Source: Planctomycetota bacterium
Lineage (GTDB): Bacteria; Planctomycetota; SZUA-567; H5-PLA8
Direction: 5' to 3'
Length of the DNA: 64,000 bases
NCBI GenBank assembly: GCA_016200135.1
Contig: JACQFI010000002.1
Span: 28,082 to 92,081 of the forward strand
This document shows positions 1 to 7,824 of this stretch, piece after piece; within the stretch, counting starts at the first letter, position 1; every line of letters begins with the position of its first letter. Below the pieces are notes generated by a model. That model saw nothing but the letters and a program-made list of their open reading frames with translations. It was not told the DNA's origin and made no database searches. The position numbers were made by a program, and so were the translations under genes.

Positions 1-515
1 CCGCCGACCTTGGATGCCTGTTCATTCAGGGTCAGCCGTTTCTGCTCAAGCATGCCCTGGGAGTAGCGCGCTTCGTCGCTAAGCGCAGTCATGATCTCCA
101 ACTCTTCCTTGAGCGAATCGTATAGGGCCTTCGCATTATCGAGGGCGACCTGCGCGTTGAGCAGGTCCTGCTCCGTCGGCCCATCTTCAAGCGTCTTCAG
201 CCGCAGCCGTTCCAGCTCGACGCGCTGGGCGTGTGCGTCCACGTCGTCTTTTGCCTGGCGCAGATTCTTGGCGCCGTTCTCCTGGTCTTTAACGTGTTCG
301 GCCTTGAGCCGTGCGATCTGCGCTTCCTGTGTGGCCAGGGCCTCCTGATACGGGACCGGATCGATCTCGATGAGCAGGTCGCCCTTCTCCACGCGCGCGC
401 CGTCTTGAGCCAATTTAAGAATCGTTCCGTGGACCTTGGCTTTGATCGAGACCGTGGAGAGCGGCTGGAGTGTTCCGTGCGCACGCACCACATCTTCAAA
501 GGTGCCTTTGGTCAC
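1..515 (-). CDS. Membrane fusion (HlyD/MacA-type) protein, partial, N-terminal anchor missing
   Basis: The minus strand reads as a periplasmic adaptor of an efflux or secretion system; it runs off the left edge. The start contains the first half of a biotinyl-lipoyl fold (VSIKAKVHGTIL, then VEKGDLLIEID), followed by a long Glu/Lys/Gln-rich alpha-helical hairpin. The best start is GTG at 515, 22 nt after the cmk stop, without a clear ribosome binding site. The frame has a stop just upstream (around 548), so no signal peptide or membrane anchor can be encoded, which is unusual for the family. The sequence resembles the adaptor at 46913-48370: both have V-GTIL followed by DGARVE, and both have NAKAL in the hairpin. 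It may be translationally coupled to cmk, or be a truncated copy. Family call is firm; functionality is not. Confidence 0.7.
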   Translation of the reverse strand, partial: MTKGTFEDVVRAHGTLQPLSTVSIKAKVHGTILKLAQDGARVEKGDLLIEIDPVPYQEALATQEAQIARLKAEHVKDQENGAKNLRQAKDDVDAHAQRVELERLRLKTLEDGPTEQDLLNAQVALDNAKALYDSLKEELEIMTALSDEARYSQGMLEQKRLTLNEQASKVG

Positions 516-537
516 ATTTGGAGTTCTGATGGTGGCT

Positions 538-1260
538 TCAGGGCTTCAGATGTGCACGGACTTCGTCGCGCAGGCGCTTGAGAACCTCCGCCGGCCCCAG
601 GCGCGAAGTATCGATCAGGATCGCGTCGTCGGCCCTCTTGAGCGGGCCGACGGGCCGGGAGGAATCGATCTGGTCGCGGTGATGGATCTGCTCGCGCAGG
701 CCCGCCTCGTCCACGGTCTCGCCCTTGGCGCGCAGTTCCTGGGCGCGGCGCTTGGTGCGCTCTTCCAGGTCCGCCTGGATGTAAAACTTTACCGGCGCGT
801 CGGGAAAGACGACGGTACCGATGTCGCGGCCCTCGAGCACCACACCCTTCGCGCCCTCGGCCAGCACACGCGCCGCGGCGGCGCGCATCTTCTCGACGAG
901 CGCCTCCCGGACCTTCTCGTTGTTCACCACGGGCCGGAGCTTTTGCGTCAACGTGGCGGTGAAGAGGACCTGAGTGAGGTCCTGCTCCGGCGAACCCGCT
1001 TTGGGAGCGACCAGGAAGCGCTGCTCCCCGCCGACGAGCTTGTAATGGAACACCATCTCGCGGGCGATCTGCGCCGCGCCCTGGGGATCGCGCTCGGGAT
1101 TGCAGCCGCCTTCTTCGGCAAGAAAAGCGGCGGCGCGGTACAGCGCGCCGGTGTTGAGATGCACGAAGCCTTCGGCCTCGGCCAGCAGGCGCGCGGCGGT
1201 GGATTTGCCGCTGCCCGCGGGCCCGTCGATGGCGACGATGACGCCTGGAACTCTGCTCAT
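538..1260 (-). CDS. cmk: Cytidylate kinase
   Basis: Phosphorylates CMP and dCMP with ATP in the cytoplasm, supplying CDP for nucleic acid and lipid synthesis. The 240-residue protein has the N-terminal P-loop GPAGSGKST at residues 13-21 preceded by VIVAID, the NMP-binding region with LNTGALYRAAA, and the conserved LEGRDIGTVVFPDA segment typical of bacterial Cmk. Length is normal. ATG at 1260 places the P-loop where the family has it; an in-frame ATG at 1296 would add 12 residues (MRRAAAPGIIQT) with no family counterpart, and neither start has a strong ribosome binding site. The gene lies between a coiled-coil exported protein and the adaptor fragment, both on the same strand. Confidence 0.93.
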   Translation of the reverse strand: MSRVPGVIVAIDGPAGSGKSTAARLLAEAEGFVHLNTGALYRAAAFLAEEGGCNPERDPQGAAQIAREMVFHYKLVGGEQRFLVAPKAGSPEQDLTQVLFTATLTQKLRPVVNNEKVREALVEKMRAAAARVLAEGAKGVVLEGRDIGTVVFPDAPVKFYIQADLEERTKRRAQELRAKGETVDEAGLREQIHHRDQIDSSRPVGPLKRADDAILIDTSRLGPAEVLKRLRDEVRAHLKP

Positions 1261-1305
1261 GGTCTGGATGATGCCCGGCGCGGCGGCCCTGCGCAACGGC
1301 AGGCC

Positions 1306-1341
1306 TATAAAAACAGAACAGGGGCAGTCGCCTGCCCCTGT
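1306..1341 (-). terminator. Rho-independent terminator after the 1365-1949 gene
   Basis: A perfect 10-bp stem (1318-1327 with 1332-1341) and a TCGC loop are followed, on the minus strand, by a T-rich tract (TTCTGTTTTTATA). It sits 24 nt past the stop of the upstream minus-strand gene and before cmk, so cmk probably has its own promoter or depends on read-through. Confidence 0.75.
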
Positions 1342-1364
1342 CCCAACGGTCTCTGCTACGGAGG

Positions 1365-1949
1365 CTATTCCATGCGGATCACGGTCGTCTCGACCGTGGT
1401 GGAGCTCGACCCGCTGCTGCCTTCGCGCGCGTGGCCGCCGCCGGAGCTGGACGAGGACTTGGTGCTCGTGGTCACGCCGCCGGCTTCGGTGGAGTACGAC
1501 TTCGAGTGCTCGCGGGAGCCGGAGCTCGACCCCGAGAACTTGTTACTGGATTCGTACTCCTTGCGCCGCTGCTCGGTGAGTTTGTCGTTGTCGTCCCGGG
1601 CCTTCTTCTCTTCGGCATCGTTGCGCTTGGCGTCTTCGGCGGCTTTCTTGCGCGCCTCGGCGATGGCCTTGTCGAACGCATCGTCGGACTTGTTCTTCTT
1701 TTTCTTATCCATCATCTCGAGTTCTTTCTTCACCGCTTCCTTCTCGGCGGCCCACTTGGCTTTCTCGGCCTGCCACTTGCGGTCTTCCTCGCGTAGCTTC
1801 TCCGCGGCGGAATCGAGGCGCTGCTCGATGTCCTGGTCGTAGAGCTTCTCGTCCGCGGGCTTGGCATCTTCAGCGCGCAGCGAACGCCAGGCGCCCGTGC
1901 AGAGCAGAACGGCCACCAGCGACAGCAACAGATCGCGGCAGAGCCTCAT
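1365..1949 (-). CDS. Exported coiled-coil protein with Ser/Gly-rich tail, unknown function
   Basis: I do not recognise a named family. The 194-residue protein starts with a signal peptide (MRLCRDLLLSLVAVLLCTGA, predicted cut near SLRA-ED). About 100 residues of Lys/Glu/Ala-rich sequence follow, strongly predicted as coiled coil (EKLREEDRKWQAEKAKW and onwards). The last 55 residues are a low-complexity Ser/Gly/Thr tail that looks disordered. ATG at 1949 is chosen because AGGAGG lies 6 nt upstream; the in-frame ATG at 1973 has no such site. A terminator follows. It is probably periplasmic; the charged helix plus flexible tail would fit a structural or envelope-linking role, but that is only inference. 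Confidence 0.7.
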   Translation of the reverse strand: MRLCRDLLLSLVAVLLCTGAWRSLRAEDAKPADEKLYDQDIEQRLDSAAEKLREEDRKWQAEKAKWAAEKEAVKKELEMMDKKKKNKSDDAFDKAIAEARKKAAEDAKRNDAEEKKARDDNDKLTEQRRKEYESSNKFSGSSSGSREHSKSYSTEAGGVTTSTKSSSSSGGGHAREGSSGSSSTTVETTVIRME

Positions 1950-2070
1950 GGCGCACCTCCTGGGTTTTCGCAAGAAAGCGCCTACAGGCTACGAAAGAGC
2001 GGCGGGGATTCCAAGAGAAAATCGTCCGGCAAACAAGAAGGCGCAGACCCGCGTCCGCGCCTGAAATTCC

Positions 2071-2147
2071 TTAACCGCCAAGAAGCCAAAGCGCCAAGAA
2101 CTGCATCCGGCTTAAAGATTCGTTTTGCTTGGCGTCTTGGCGGTTCA
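2071..2147. repeat. Intergenic imperfect inverted repeat
   Basis: Two arms, AACCGCCAAGAAGCCAA at 2073-2089 and TTGGCGTCTTGGCGGTT at 2129-2145, are inverted copies with one mismatch around a 39-nt centre that holds a further partial copy (GCGCCAAG). The element lies between two minus-strand genes and could fold in RNA. It looks like a REP/MITE-like dispersed repeat; dispersal cannot be shown from this window. Confidence 0.6.
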
Positions 2148-2179
2148 ATTTGAAAGGTATTCGCAGCCCCGCACGCGTC

Positions 2180-2788
2180 CTATTCCTTCAGTTCCACGTC
2201 CCAGTACGCCTCCTCGAGGAAGCGCTCCCATGACTGCTTGCGCTGGCGGCCGATTTTGACGCCCACGCGCGTGGCCCAGGCGGGCTTGACTGGCTTGCGC
2301 AGCAGCCGCATGTGCGCTTCCTGCGGAAGCTTGTCGCCCTTGCGGATGTTGCAATCGAGACAGGCGAGGACGATGTTCTCCCACGTGCCGCTGCCGCCGC
2401 GCGAGCGCGGGACGACATGGTCGAGGGTCAGTTCGCCGCGGTCGAACTTCTTGCCGCAGTATTGGCAGAGGTTGCCGTCGCGTTCGAAAATGTTACGCCG
2501 CGAGAACTTCACTTCCTTGGTGAAGCGGCCGTTGAAGGCGGTAAGGACGATCACTTCAGGCACCGCAACCGAGAAGTTCGCCGAACGGATACGCTTGCCT
2601 TCCTTGGCCGCCTGCGTGGCCTCGACCCAGGCCTCGAAATCGTACGTGGAGTAATCGCTGGGAGAGACGATGCGCGCGGAGTTCTGAAAAACGAGGGTCA
2701 AAGCGCGGCGGACGGTGGATACGTTAATGGCCACCCACGAACGATTGAGTACCAGCACCTTCTCGGAAAGGACCATTTCCATGCGCAT
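2180..2788 (-). CDS. HNH endonuclease family protein
   Basis: Small cytoplasmic protein with a C-terminal HNH nuclease fold. Residues 108-147 carry the zinc site CQYC (C108, C111) and CLDC (C143, C146) around the catalytic segment LTLDHVVPRSRGG (D123, H124) and ENIV (N138), ending in the family signature NxRKGDK. The N-terminal half (VLVLNRSWVAINVSTVRRAL and SARIVSPSDYSTYDFEAWVE) matches the usual layout of the widespread chromosomal HNH family whose role is unknown. Starts at 2788, 2782 and 2776 are all possible. The last (MVLSEKVLVLN) best fits homologues, but no start has a clear ribosome binding site. It stands alone, so nothing ties it to restriction or phage functions. Confidence 0.88.
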   Translation of the reverse strand: MRMEMVLSEKVLVLNRSWVAINVSTVRRALTLVFQNSARIVSPSDYSTYDFEAWVEATQAAKEGKRIRSANFSVAVPEVIVLTAFNGRFTKEVKFSRRNIFERDGNLCQYCGKKFDRGELTLDHVVPRSRGGSGTWENIVLACLDCNIRKGDKLPQEAHMRLLRKPVKPAWATRVGVKIGRQRKQSWERFLEEAYWDVELKE

Positions 2789-3070
2789 ACGGCGCTTATA
2801 TCGCGCCGCCTCGTCCTTCTCTAAGTTTCAGGGCGGCAAACCCTTAGCACCAATCTAGCCGCCTAAGCCGGGATGTCAAGACTTCCAAAAGCAACTCCTA
2901 TGCTTAACGGCTTCGCGCGTAAAGAATATTCAAGGATGCAAGGGAAAACGGGTAAAGAGCGGATGAGCGTTTAGCTTGACGGGCGGGCGACCTCGTGCCC
3001 CGCGTATTGAACCCTGGGTTTAACTGCTATATGGTTCCGCACGACCTAGGCCCATTGATCGGAGGACGGT

Positions 3071-4249
3071 ATGAAACGCACATGGCTCCCCGGACTGCTG
3101 GCTGCCGTGTTGATCTTGTCCGCGCAGGCCAACGCATGGGGGGAAGATGCGCCTGCGCCGGAGAAGGCGCAGGCAAACTTCGAGGCCAGCTACAAGGCTG
3201 GCGTGGACGCCGTGGGCGAGAAGGATTGGGCGACCGCGGAGGTAATGCTCGAATCGGCGCTGAAGGCCCTTGGCCCCAACGACCACCCGAACAAGCTCGC
3301 CGCGCAGACCTTGCTGGAGAAAGCCAAGGGCATCAACAAGAAGACCAAGGAGATCCGCGACACGCTCCACGCCGCCGACGAGATGCTCAAGCTGAAGCAG
3401 TGGCCCGAGGCCAAACAGCTCTACGAGAAGGCGGGACAGCTCGGCGCGGACCCCGAGGCCGTCAAGAAGGGTGTCGCCACGGCCGCCGCGGGCGAGGCCG
3501 GAACCGGCGCGGCGGCCGAGGCGCTGAAGGCCGATCAAAGCGGAAAAGACTACGAGACGCTGATCAAGGACGGCATGGCGAAGCTGGAGAAGAAAGACTA
3601 CACCGGCGCAAGGACGTCGTTCACGGAAGCGCTCAAGCTCAAGCCCAACGACGCCGTTGCCTACAGCGGCCTCCGAGAAGCCGAGCACGGCCTGGGCATC
3701 AACGCCCTGACGCCCGCGGAGGCCAAAACCACCGCCACGCCGGAGCCTGCCAAGGCGGAGCCGCTCGCGCTGCCGGAACCGAAGACGCTGGCGCGCGAAG
3801 ACTGGGAGCAGGGCGCGGGCTCGGCCACGCTCTGGGCCGCCGACCTGCTGCACCTGAACGAAGGCGACGAGAAATTCCGCCGCCCGCTGAAGGGCGATTT
3901 CGCAGTCTCAGTGGCCATTGAGGCGCGCATGGACGAGCAGTCGATCATCTACCTTGACCTGCGGCCGGATAAGGGCGGCAAGAAGCTGCCGGTCCTGCGC
4001 GGCTACGGGAGCAAGGCGGGTTCCGCGCCGTTCCTCCTGGTGGACAAGGAGACGGCCGGCAAGGGCAAGGCGCAGCCCGGCCACCAGCAAATCACGCTGA
4101 GCTTCCGGCGCACCGGCGACCGCATCGAGTTCTTCTGCGACGGCGAGAAAGTCGGCGAGAGCTGGGCGCTCCCCAAGGACACGTCGCTCTGGCTCTGGTG
4201 CTGCGGCAAGGGCGACATGAACGGCGCGAAGCTGGAAGGCGGGAAGTAG
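3071..4249 (+). CDS. Exported TPR protein with C-terminal jelly-roll (LamG/DUF1080-like) domain
   Basis: The 392-residue protein begins with a signal peptide (residues 1-24, LILSAQANA-WGE). Residues 30-210 hold helical TPR-like repeats, clearest in YTGARTSFTEALKLKPNDAVAYSGL. After a Pro/Ala linker, residues 250-390 form a beta-rich region with RIEFFCDGEKVGES, resembling the concanavalin-like domains used to measure or bind polysaccharide in Planctomycetota-type genomes (DUF1080 or LamG class). No catalytic residues can be assigned. GGAGG lies 6 nt before the ATG. A periplasmic scaffold or sugar-binding protein is the most that can be inferred. It converges with the PQQ-propeller gene across 354 empty bases. 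Confidence 0.72.
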   Translation: MKRTWLPGLLAAVLILSAQANAWGEDAPAPEKAQANFEASYKAGVDAVGEKDWATAEVMLESALKALGPNDHPNKLAAQTLLEKAKGINKKTKEIRDTLHAADEMLKLKQWPEAKQLYEKAGQLGADPEAVKKGVATAAAGEAGTGAAAEALKADQSGKDYETLIKDGMAKLEKKDYTGARTSFTEALKLKPNDAVAYSGLREAEHGLGINALTPAEAKTTATPEPAKAEPLALPEPKTLAREDWEQGAGSATLWAADLLHLNEGDEKFRRPLKGDFAVSVAIEARMDEQSIIYLDLRPDKGGKKLPVLRGYGSKAGSAPFLLVDKETAGKGKAQPGHQQITLSFRRTGDRIEFFCDGEKVGESWALPKDTSLWLWCCGKGDMNGAKLEGGK

Positions 4250-4603
4250 CTACGGCTGTACGCGCGTCCTCGGAAGATAGGCGGCGGAGTATTTTCCCAC
4301 CGGCCATTCCGTGTGTTCTTGCTGCCTGTTGGGCTCAAACGGCAACAACGGCTTCGCGTTAATTTTGCATCCCCGCTCTTGCGGTGGGCGCGGATGCTCA
4401 GGAAAGCCAGAAGCGGCAATCGGCCAGCAATCGCCGCGGGATCTCTTCTTCGCCGGAATTGCAGGAGCGCTCTAATGCGTGGGACTGGCGTCCTGAATTC
4501 CGCTCCCGGCGGCACGCTTTGCGTGCGAGGGGCATGGGGGCAACGCGTCCTGGGGATTCGTCGGCTCCCAATGAATGCGGGGCGGGCAAGAAAAGATTCG
4601 CGC
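4250..4603. other. Convergent intergenic region without a recognisable gene
   Basis: Lies between stops of a plus- and a minus-strand gene. Open frames here are short and Arg/Ser-rich with no ribosome binding site or family signature. I see no convincing terminator hairpin with a T tract and no repeat. Confidence 0.5.
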
Positions 4604-6076
4604 TCATTTCTTGGCGCTCCCTTCCGCGACTTCCTTGCGAATATCGAAGCAGAAGACGCTGCCCGTATTGTTCCGAGCGAATAGCTGGCCGTCCGACAGA
4701 GCCGGCGCGTGGTAGGTCCCGCCGCCGCCGGAACTTCGATCCGAACCTCGCAGTGGAGCCCGTCCCAGCATCCGGAATGCCTTGGGATCCGCGGCGATCA
4801 TTATGACGTCCGTCGTGCTCAGAAAAAATTTGCCGTCCGCGAAAAGAGGTTCGCTGTAAAGGCAATGTACATTGGGCAGACGGCTGATTCTGTACATCCA
4901 GCATTCTTTCCCGGTCGCACTGTCCAGACAAACGATATCCGATCCGTCCTTCCCAAGGTTCATGATCAAATATCCCGATCCAAGCACCGGGCTATTGACC
5001 CACGAGCCACGATCACCAAGCCATTCCCACTGCTTGCGGGCGGCCAACGCACCATTCTTGTCGTGCTCGAATCGCATGGCCAGCAGCCCACGTTCGGGTT
5101 TCCGCGCCTTGGATTGGTCGGCCGTTTCCTTGGGCGCACCCTCGGGCGCGGGCGGGTCCTGAGCGGAGGCCCGGCTGAAATTCATGAAGGCCATGTTGCC
5201 CTGCACCGTGTTGGCGTATCCGATGTATCCAGTCTCTCCGCCGCGCGTGTAGGCCTTGCTGTTGGCTGCCGTCAGGGCCTTGTCGCCCCAACAGAGCACC
5301 TCTTTCCCCGTGGCAATGTCGAGCGCGAAATTGTCAATCAACAGGTAGCGCTTGTCGTCTACGGTGATCAATTCGGGTTTGAGCGTATCGTAGGAGGGCG
5401 CCATCAAGCGTTTGTATTGCCAGACAAGTTCTCCGGTCAATTTGTGGACGGCCATCAGAGTTTGGCCACAATTATATCCGCTCCCCAGGTCGCAAAAGAT
5501 AGCCAAGTCGGCGGCGATCAGGACATCCGGCGCGTAAATGGTGCCCTTATACCCGCCGTGTTTTTTCAGCACCTCGTCGTCCTTCGGCCAGCGCCAGAGC
5601 AGCTTGCCGTCCTTGACCGAGACGCAATGCACGTCGCCGTTGCCCCCGCGCGCGTACACCCGGTCGCCGTCCACCCCAGGAGTATTCATGGCAGAATTGT
5701 CCGCTTCGAGGAAAATCGGCATCTCGTGGGTCCACAGTACGTTACCATTCGAACGGTCCACGCAGTAAAGGAGCACCGGACCTTCCGGCTTGTTGGCGGG
5801 CGGATGGTTCCATCCCTTTTCTCCTTTGCGGCCCATGCAAAACACGCGGCCGTTTGCGATGACGGTGCTGGAATTTCCGGGTTCGAGTTTGGCTTCCCAA
5901 AGCAATTTCGGACCGCCTTCAGGCCAGGCATCCAACAAGCCGGTCTCGGTCGAAGTACAATTGCGCCGCGACCCGCGATAGGTAGGCCAGTCGTCGGCCC
6001 GCGATAAGCCGCAATAAAAGACCCCTATGAACCCCAATACCCAAACGACGGTCTGCTTACGATTGATCAAGGACAT
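4604..6076 (-). CDS. PQQ-like beta-propeller repeat protein, exported
   Basis: The 490-residue protein has a signal peptide (QTVVWVLGFIGVFYCGLSRA-DD) directly followed by DWPTYRGSRRN, the entry motif of the exported PQQ-like propellers abundant in Planctomycetota. Blade-like repeats recur through the chain: LLYCVDRSNGNVLWTHE, VHCVSVKDGKLLWRW, LMAVHKLTGELVWQY, IVCLDSATGKECWMYR and a closing VFCFDIRKE. These proteins usually act as periplasmic scaffolds; no dehydrogenase active-site calcium ligands were recognised, so enzyme activity is not claimed. ATG at 6076 is preceded by GGAGGAATCGAGC; the 23 extra residues from an earlier ATG (6145) would spoil the signal peptide. It lies downstream of the broken AraC-type gene on the same strand. 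Confidence 0.85.
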   Translation of the reverse strand: MSLINRKQTVVWVLGFIGVFYCGLSRADDWPTYRGSRRNCTSTETGLLDAWPEGGPKLLWEAKLEPGNSSTVIANGRVFCMGRKGEKGWNHPPANKPEGPVLLYCVDRSNGNVLWTHEMPIFLEADNSAMNTPGVDGDRVYARGGNGDVHCVSVKDGKLLWRWPKDDEVLKKHGGYKGTIYAPDVLIAADLAIFCDLGSGYNCGQTLMAVHKLTGELVWQYKRLMAPSYDTLKPELITVDDKRYLLIDNFALDIATGKEVLCWGDKALTAANSKAYTRGGETGYIGYANTVQGNMAFMNFSRASAQDPPAPEGAPKETADQSKARKPERGLLAMRFEHDKNGALAARKQWEWLGDRGSWVNSPVLGSGYLIMNLGKDGSDIVCLDSATGKECWMYRISRLPNVHCLYSEPLFADGKFFLSTTDVIMIAADPKAFRMLGRAPLRGSDRSSGGGGTYHAPALSDGQLFARNNTGSVFCFDIRKEVAEGSAKK

Positions 6077-6204
6077 GCTCGATTCCTCCGGTTTGTCCTG
6101 CGCCAGGGATTTGTACCCCTTGGGCTCGCGGGCAGCGGAGGCCAATGATTTAGTTTTGGAAAGAAGTGTTTACGCAACGGAAGGACCGACGTGTGAGGAA
6201 GGTG

Positions 6205-7314
6205 TCAGACTTCGAGCTTTCCGCTACTGACGGAGGGCGGGCGATCTGCGATCAGACGGCGTCGCATCTCGGTAGCGCTAACCTTGTAGTACCGTTTATA
6301 AGCCTGGCAGAACACGGATGAATTCCGGTATCCCAAGGCCTGGGCCAGTTCCTTGATCGTACACGTCAGGTCGGGCAGTCTCTCCCGCGCCTTTTCCATG
6401 CGTCTGCAGGTCAGCCAATCGGGAAAACTCGTGCCCGTTTCCTTCTTGAACAGGACTCCAAAATACTTCGGATGTATCTGCATGTGACGCGCGACATCAT
6501 CCACACGTCGGATTCTGTTCAGGAGCCCTTCCACGAAGCGAATCGCATCGCGAATTCTCTTATGTCTCACGTCCAGCCGCGCCAACGAACCGCATAACAT
6601 CTTGATTCGTTCGATCCACACGTCGGCGCCCACATCTTCTTTCAAGGCATCGGCGAATGCCGTCCATGCCAGATCCCATTCGATCCCGTTAGGCATGGCG
6701 ATGCATTCCGACGCGCCCACGACTGAAGCGGCCTGAGCATAGAGTGGTTTGCGTCGCAAAATCTCCGCATCGCCCCAGAGCGCATGCTGAGCGGGAAACG
6801 CATGGCCGTAGGCGAGTTCGATGGTTTTCGTGCGCTTGGGGTCCACCAACGTCTTCAGCAACATGACCGCCAAGTCTGGCACCAGCGTGCCTCGCGGAAC
6901 GCACCACGCTGTTCCCTTGCAGAAGACCATTCGGCGCGCGCCCGCGGGCCCCTTGGGAACGGGACCAACAATCACTTTTTCGAGCGTTTCCCTGGGCGAT
7001 CGCGCAAGCTGGCCTGGCCACGCGAAACAATACGCCTGATCGCCGCTTAGAAAATTTTCGAACCTGCTCGCGTGGCCATCCAACCACCCATAGTTTTTCT
7101 GGATGCGGCGCGCAAACTCGAAACATCCTTCCATGCCTGTGCTCCGACTTCGAGCGCGGCCGACAAAGGCCCGAGAGGAATTCCATGCGCACCCAACATG
7201 CTGGAAAGAAACCCAACGCCTTCGTCCCATCCTTTCTTCGGAATTTCCACGCACACGGGCCGTCCATGGCACATCTTGGACAGGATCGGGAGTTGCCGCT
7301 CCAATTCCGCCCAC
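6205..7314 (-). CDS. AraC-type DNA-binding half of a broken solute-binding/AraC regulator
   Basis: The C-terminal ~100 residues are a full AraC/XylS double helix-turn-helix: IRRVDDVARHMQIHPKYFGVLFKKETG, then TIKELAQALGYRNSSVFCQAYKRYY. Before it, from about nucleotide 7137 down, lies the end of a type-1 extracellular solute-binding fold (GMEGCFEFARRIQKNYGWLDGH and the Trp-rich segments after it). The first ~55 residues of this frame (from ATG 7314) read Arg/Ser-rich and look out of frame; the true upstream sequence continues in another frame (see 7047-7778). A shorter product from ATG near 7133 could still be made. Regulators that fuse a periplasmic-binding-like sensor to AraC usually respond to sugars; ligand unknown. 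Confidence 0.6.
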   Translation of the reverse strand: MGGIGAATPDPVQDVPWTARVRGNSEERMGRRRWVSFQHVGCAWNSSRAFVGRARSRSTGMEGCFEFARRIQKNYGWLDGHASRFENFLSGDQAYCFAWPGQLARSPRETLEKVIVGPVPKGPAGARRMVFCKGTAWCVPRGTLVPDLAVMLLKTLVDPKRTKTIELAYGHAFPAQHALWGDAEILRRKPLYAQAASVVGASECIAMPNGIEWDLAWTAFADALKEDVGADVWIERIKMLCGSLARLDVRHKRIRDAIRFVEGLLNRIRRVDDVARHMQIHPKYFGVLFKKETGTSFPDWLTCRRMEKARERLPDLTCTIKELAQALGYRNSSVFCQAYKRYYKVSATEMRRRLIADRPPSVSSGKLEV

Positions 7315-7778
7315 GTTTCCGGCATTTTCAAACCAAGGCGCTTGAGCAAATCGCGGCGCGCGAAGAGCGCATAGGGGCTGATATCTTCCGGAACCGCGAA
7401 CATCTGGCCTTTAAACGAAGCCAGCTCCAGCGCCTGTGGCGCAAAGGCGGACTATTCTCTGGATGAAAACGTGCCATCAAGCGGAGTCAGGCAGCCATCG
7501 CGCGCGAGGTCATGCAGCGCCCGGTACGTGATGGGGAACAGGCAGACCGGCGTCCATGGCTGCCGGTAATCCCTTCTTAGCAACTTGCATTGTTCCGCGA
7601 TGGAGCGGCAACCGGCGAGCCATTCGTATTCAGGATGATTCTTCCGAAGCCCTACAAGGATCTTCGTTACTTCGGGTATGCTGTCCTTGTAGACTAGCGC
7701 TAGCATTTTCCGCTGCGTTTTCTCGGGCCAGTGTATGGACCACGGCAAACCTATAGGGAAAACGACCTGGGATGGCAC
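7047..7778 (-). pseudogene. Solute-binding-like sensor half of the same regulator, interrupted by a stop and a frameshift
   Basis: ATG 7778 has AGGAG 5 nt upstream and opens a solute-binding-like sequence without signal peptide (VVFPIGLPWSIHW, RKNHPEYEWLAGC). The frame hits TAG at 7452-7454, but the same frame continues on the other side with sequence that fits the family (FAPQALELASFKGQMFAVPEDISPYALFARRDLLKRLG). It then leaves the family pattern near 7125-7160, where the matching sequence moves to another frame and continues to 6205. One nonsense codon plus one single-base shift point to a decayed gene, or two sequencing or assembly errors. Lack of a signal peptide agrees with a cytoplasmic regulator rather than a transporter component. 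Confidence 0.7.
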
Positions 7779-7824
7779 TCCTGCGAGATTCGATACCGAA
7801 ACTTGCGGATAAAAACATCTGCGC

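Noticed and set aside
4313..4806. Short plus-strand open frames in the convergent gap
   Set aside because: No ribosome binding site, Arg/Ser-rich and partly antisense to the propeller gene.
7452..7454. TAG as a recoded codon (pyrrolysine)
   Set aside because: A second lesion (frameshift) lies in the same gene and no pyrrolysine context is seen, so decay or error is simpler.
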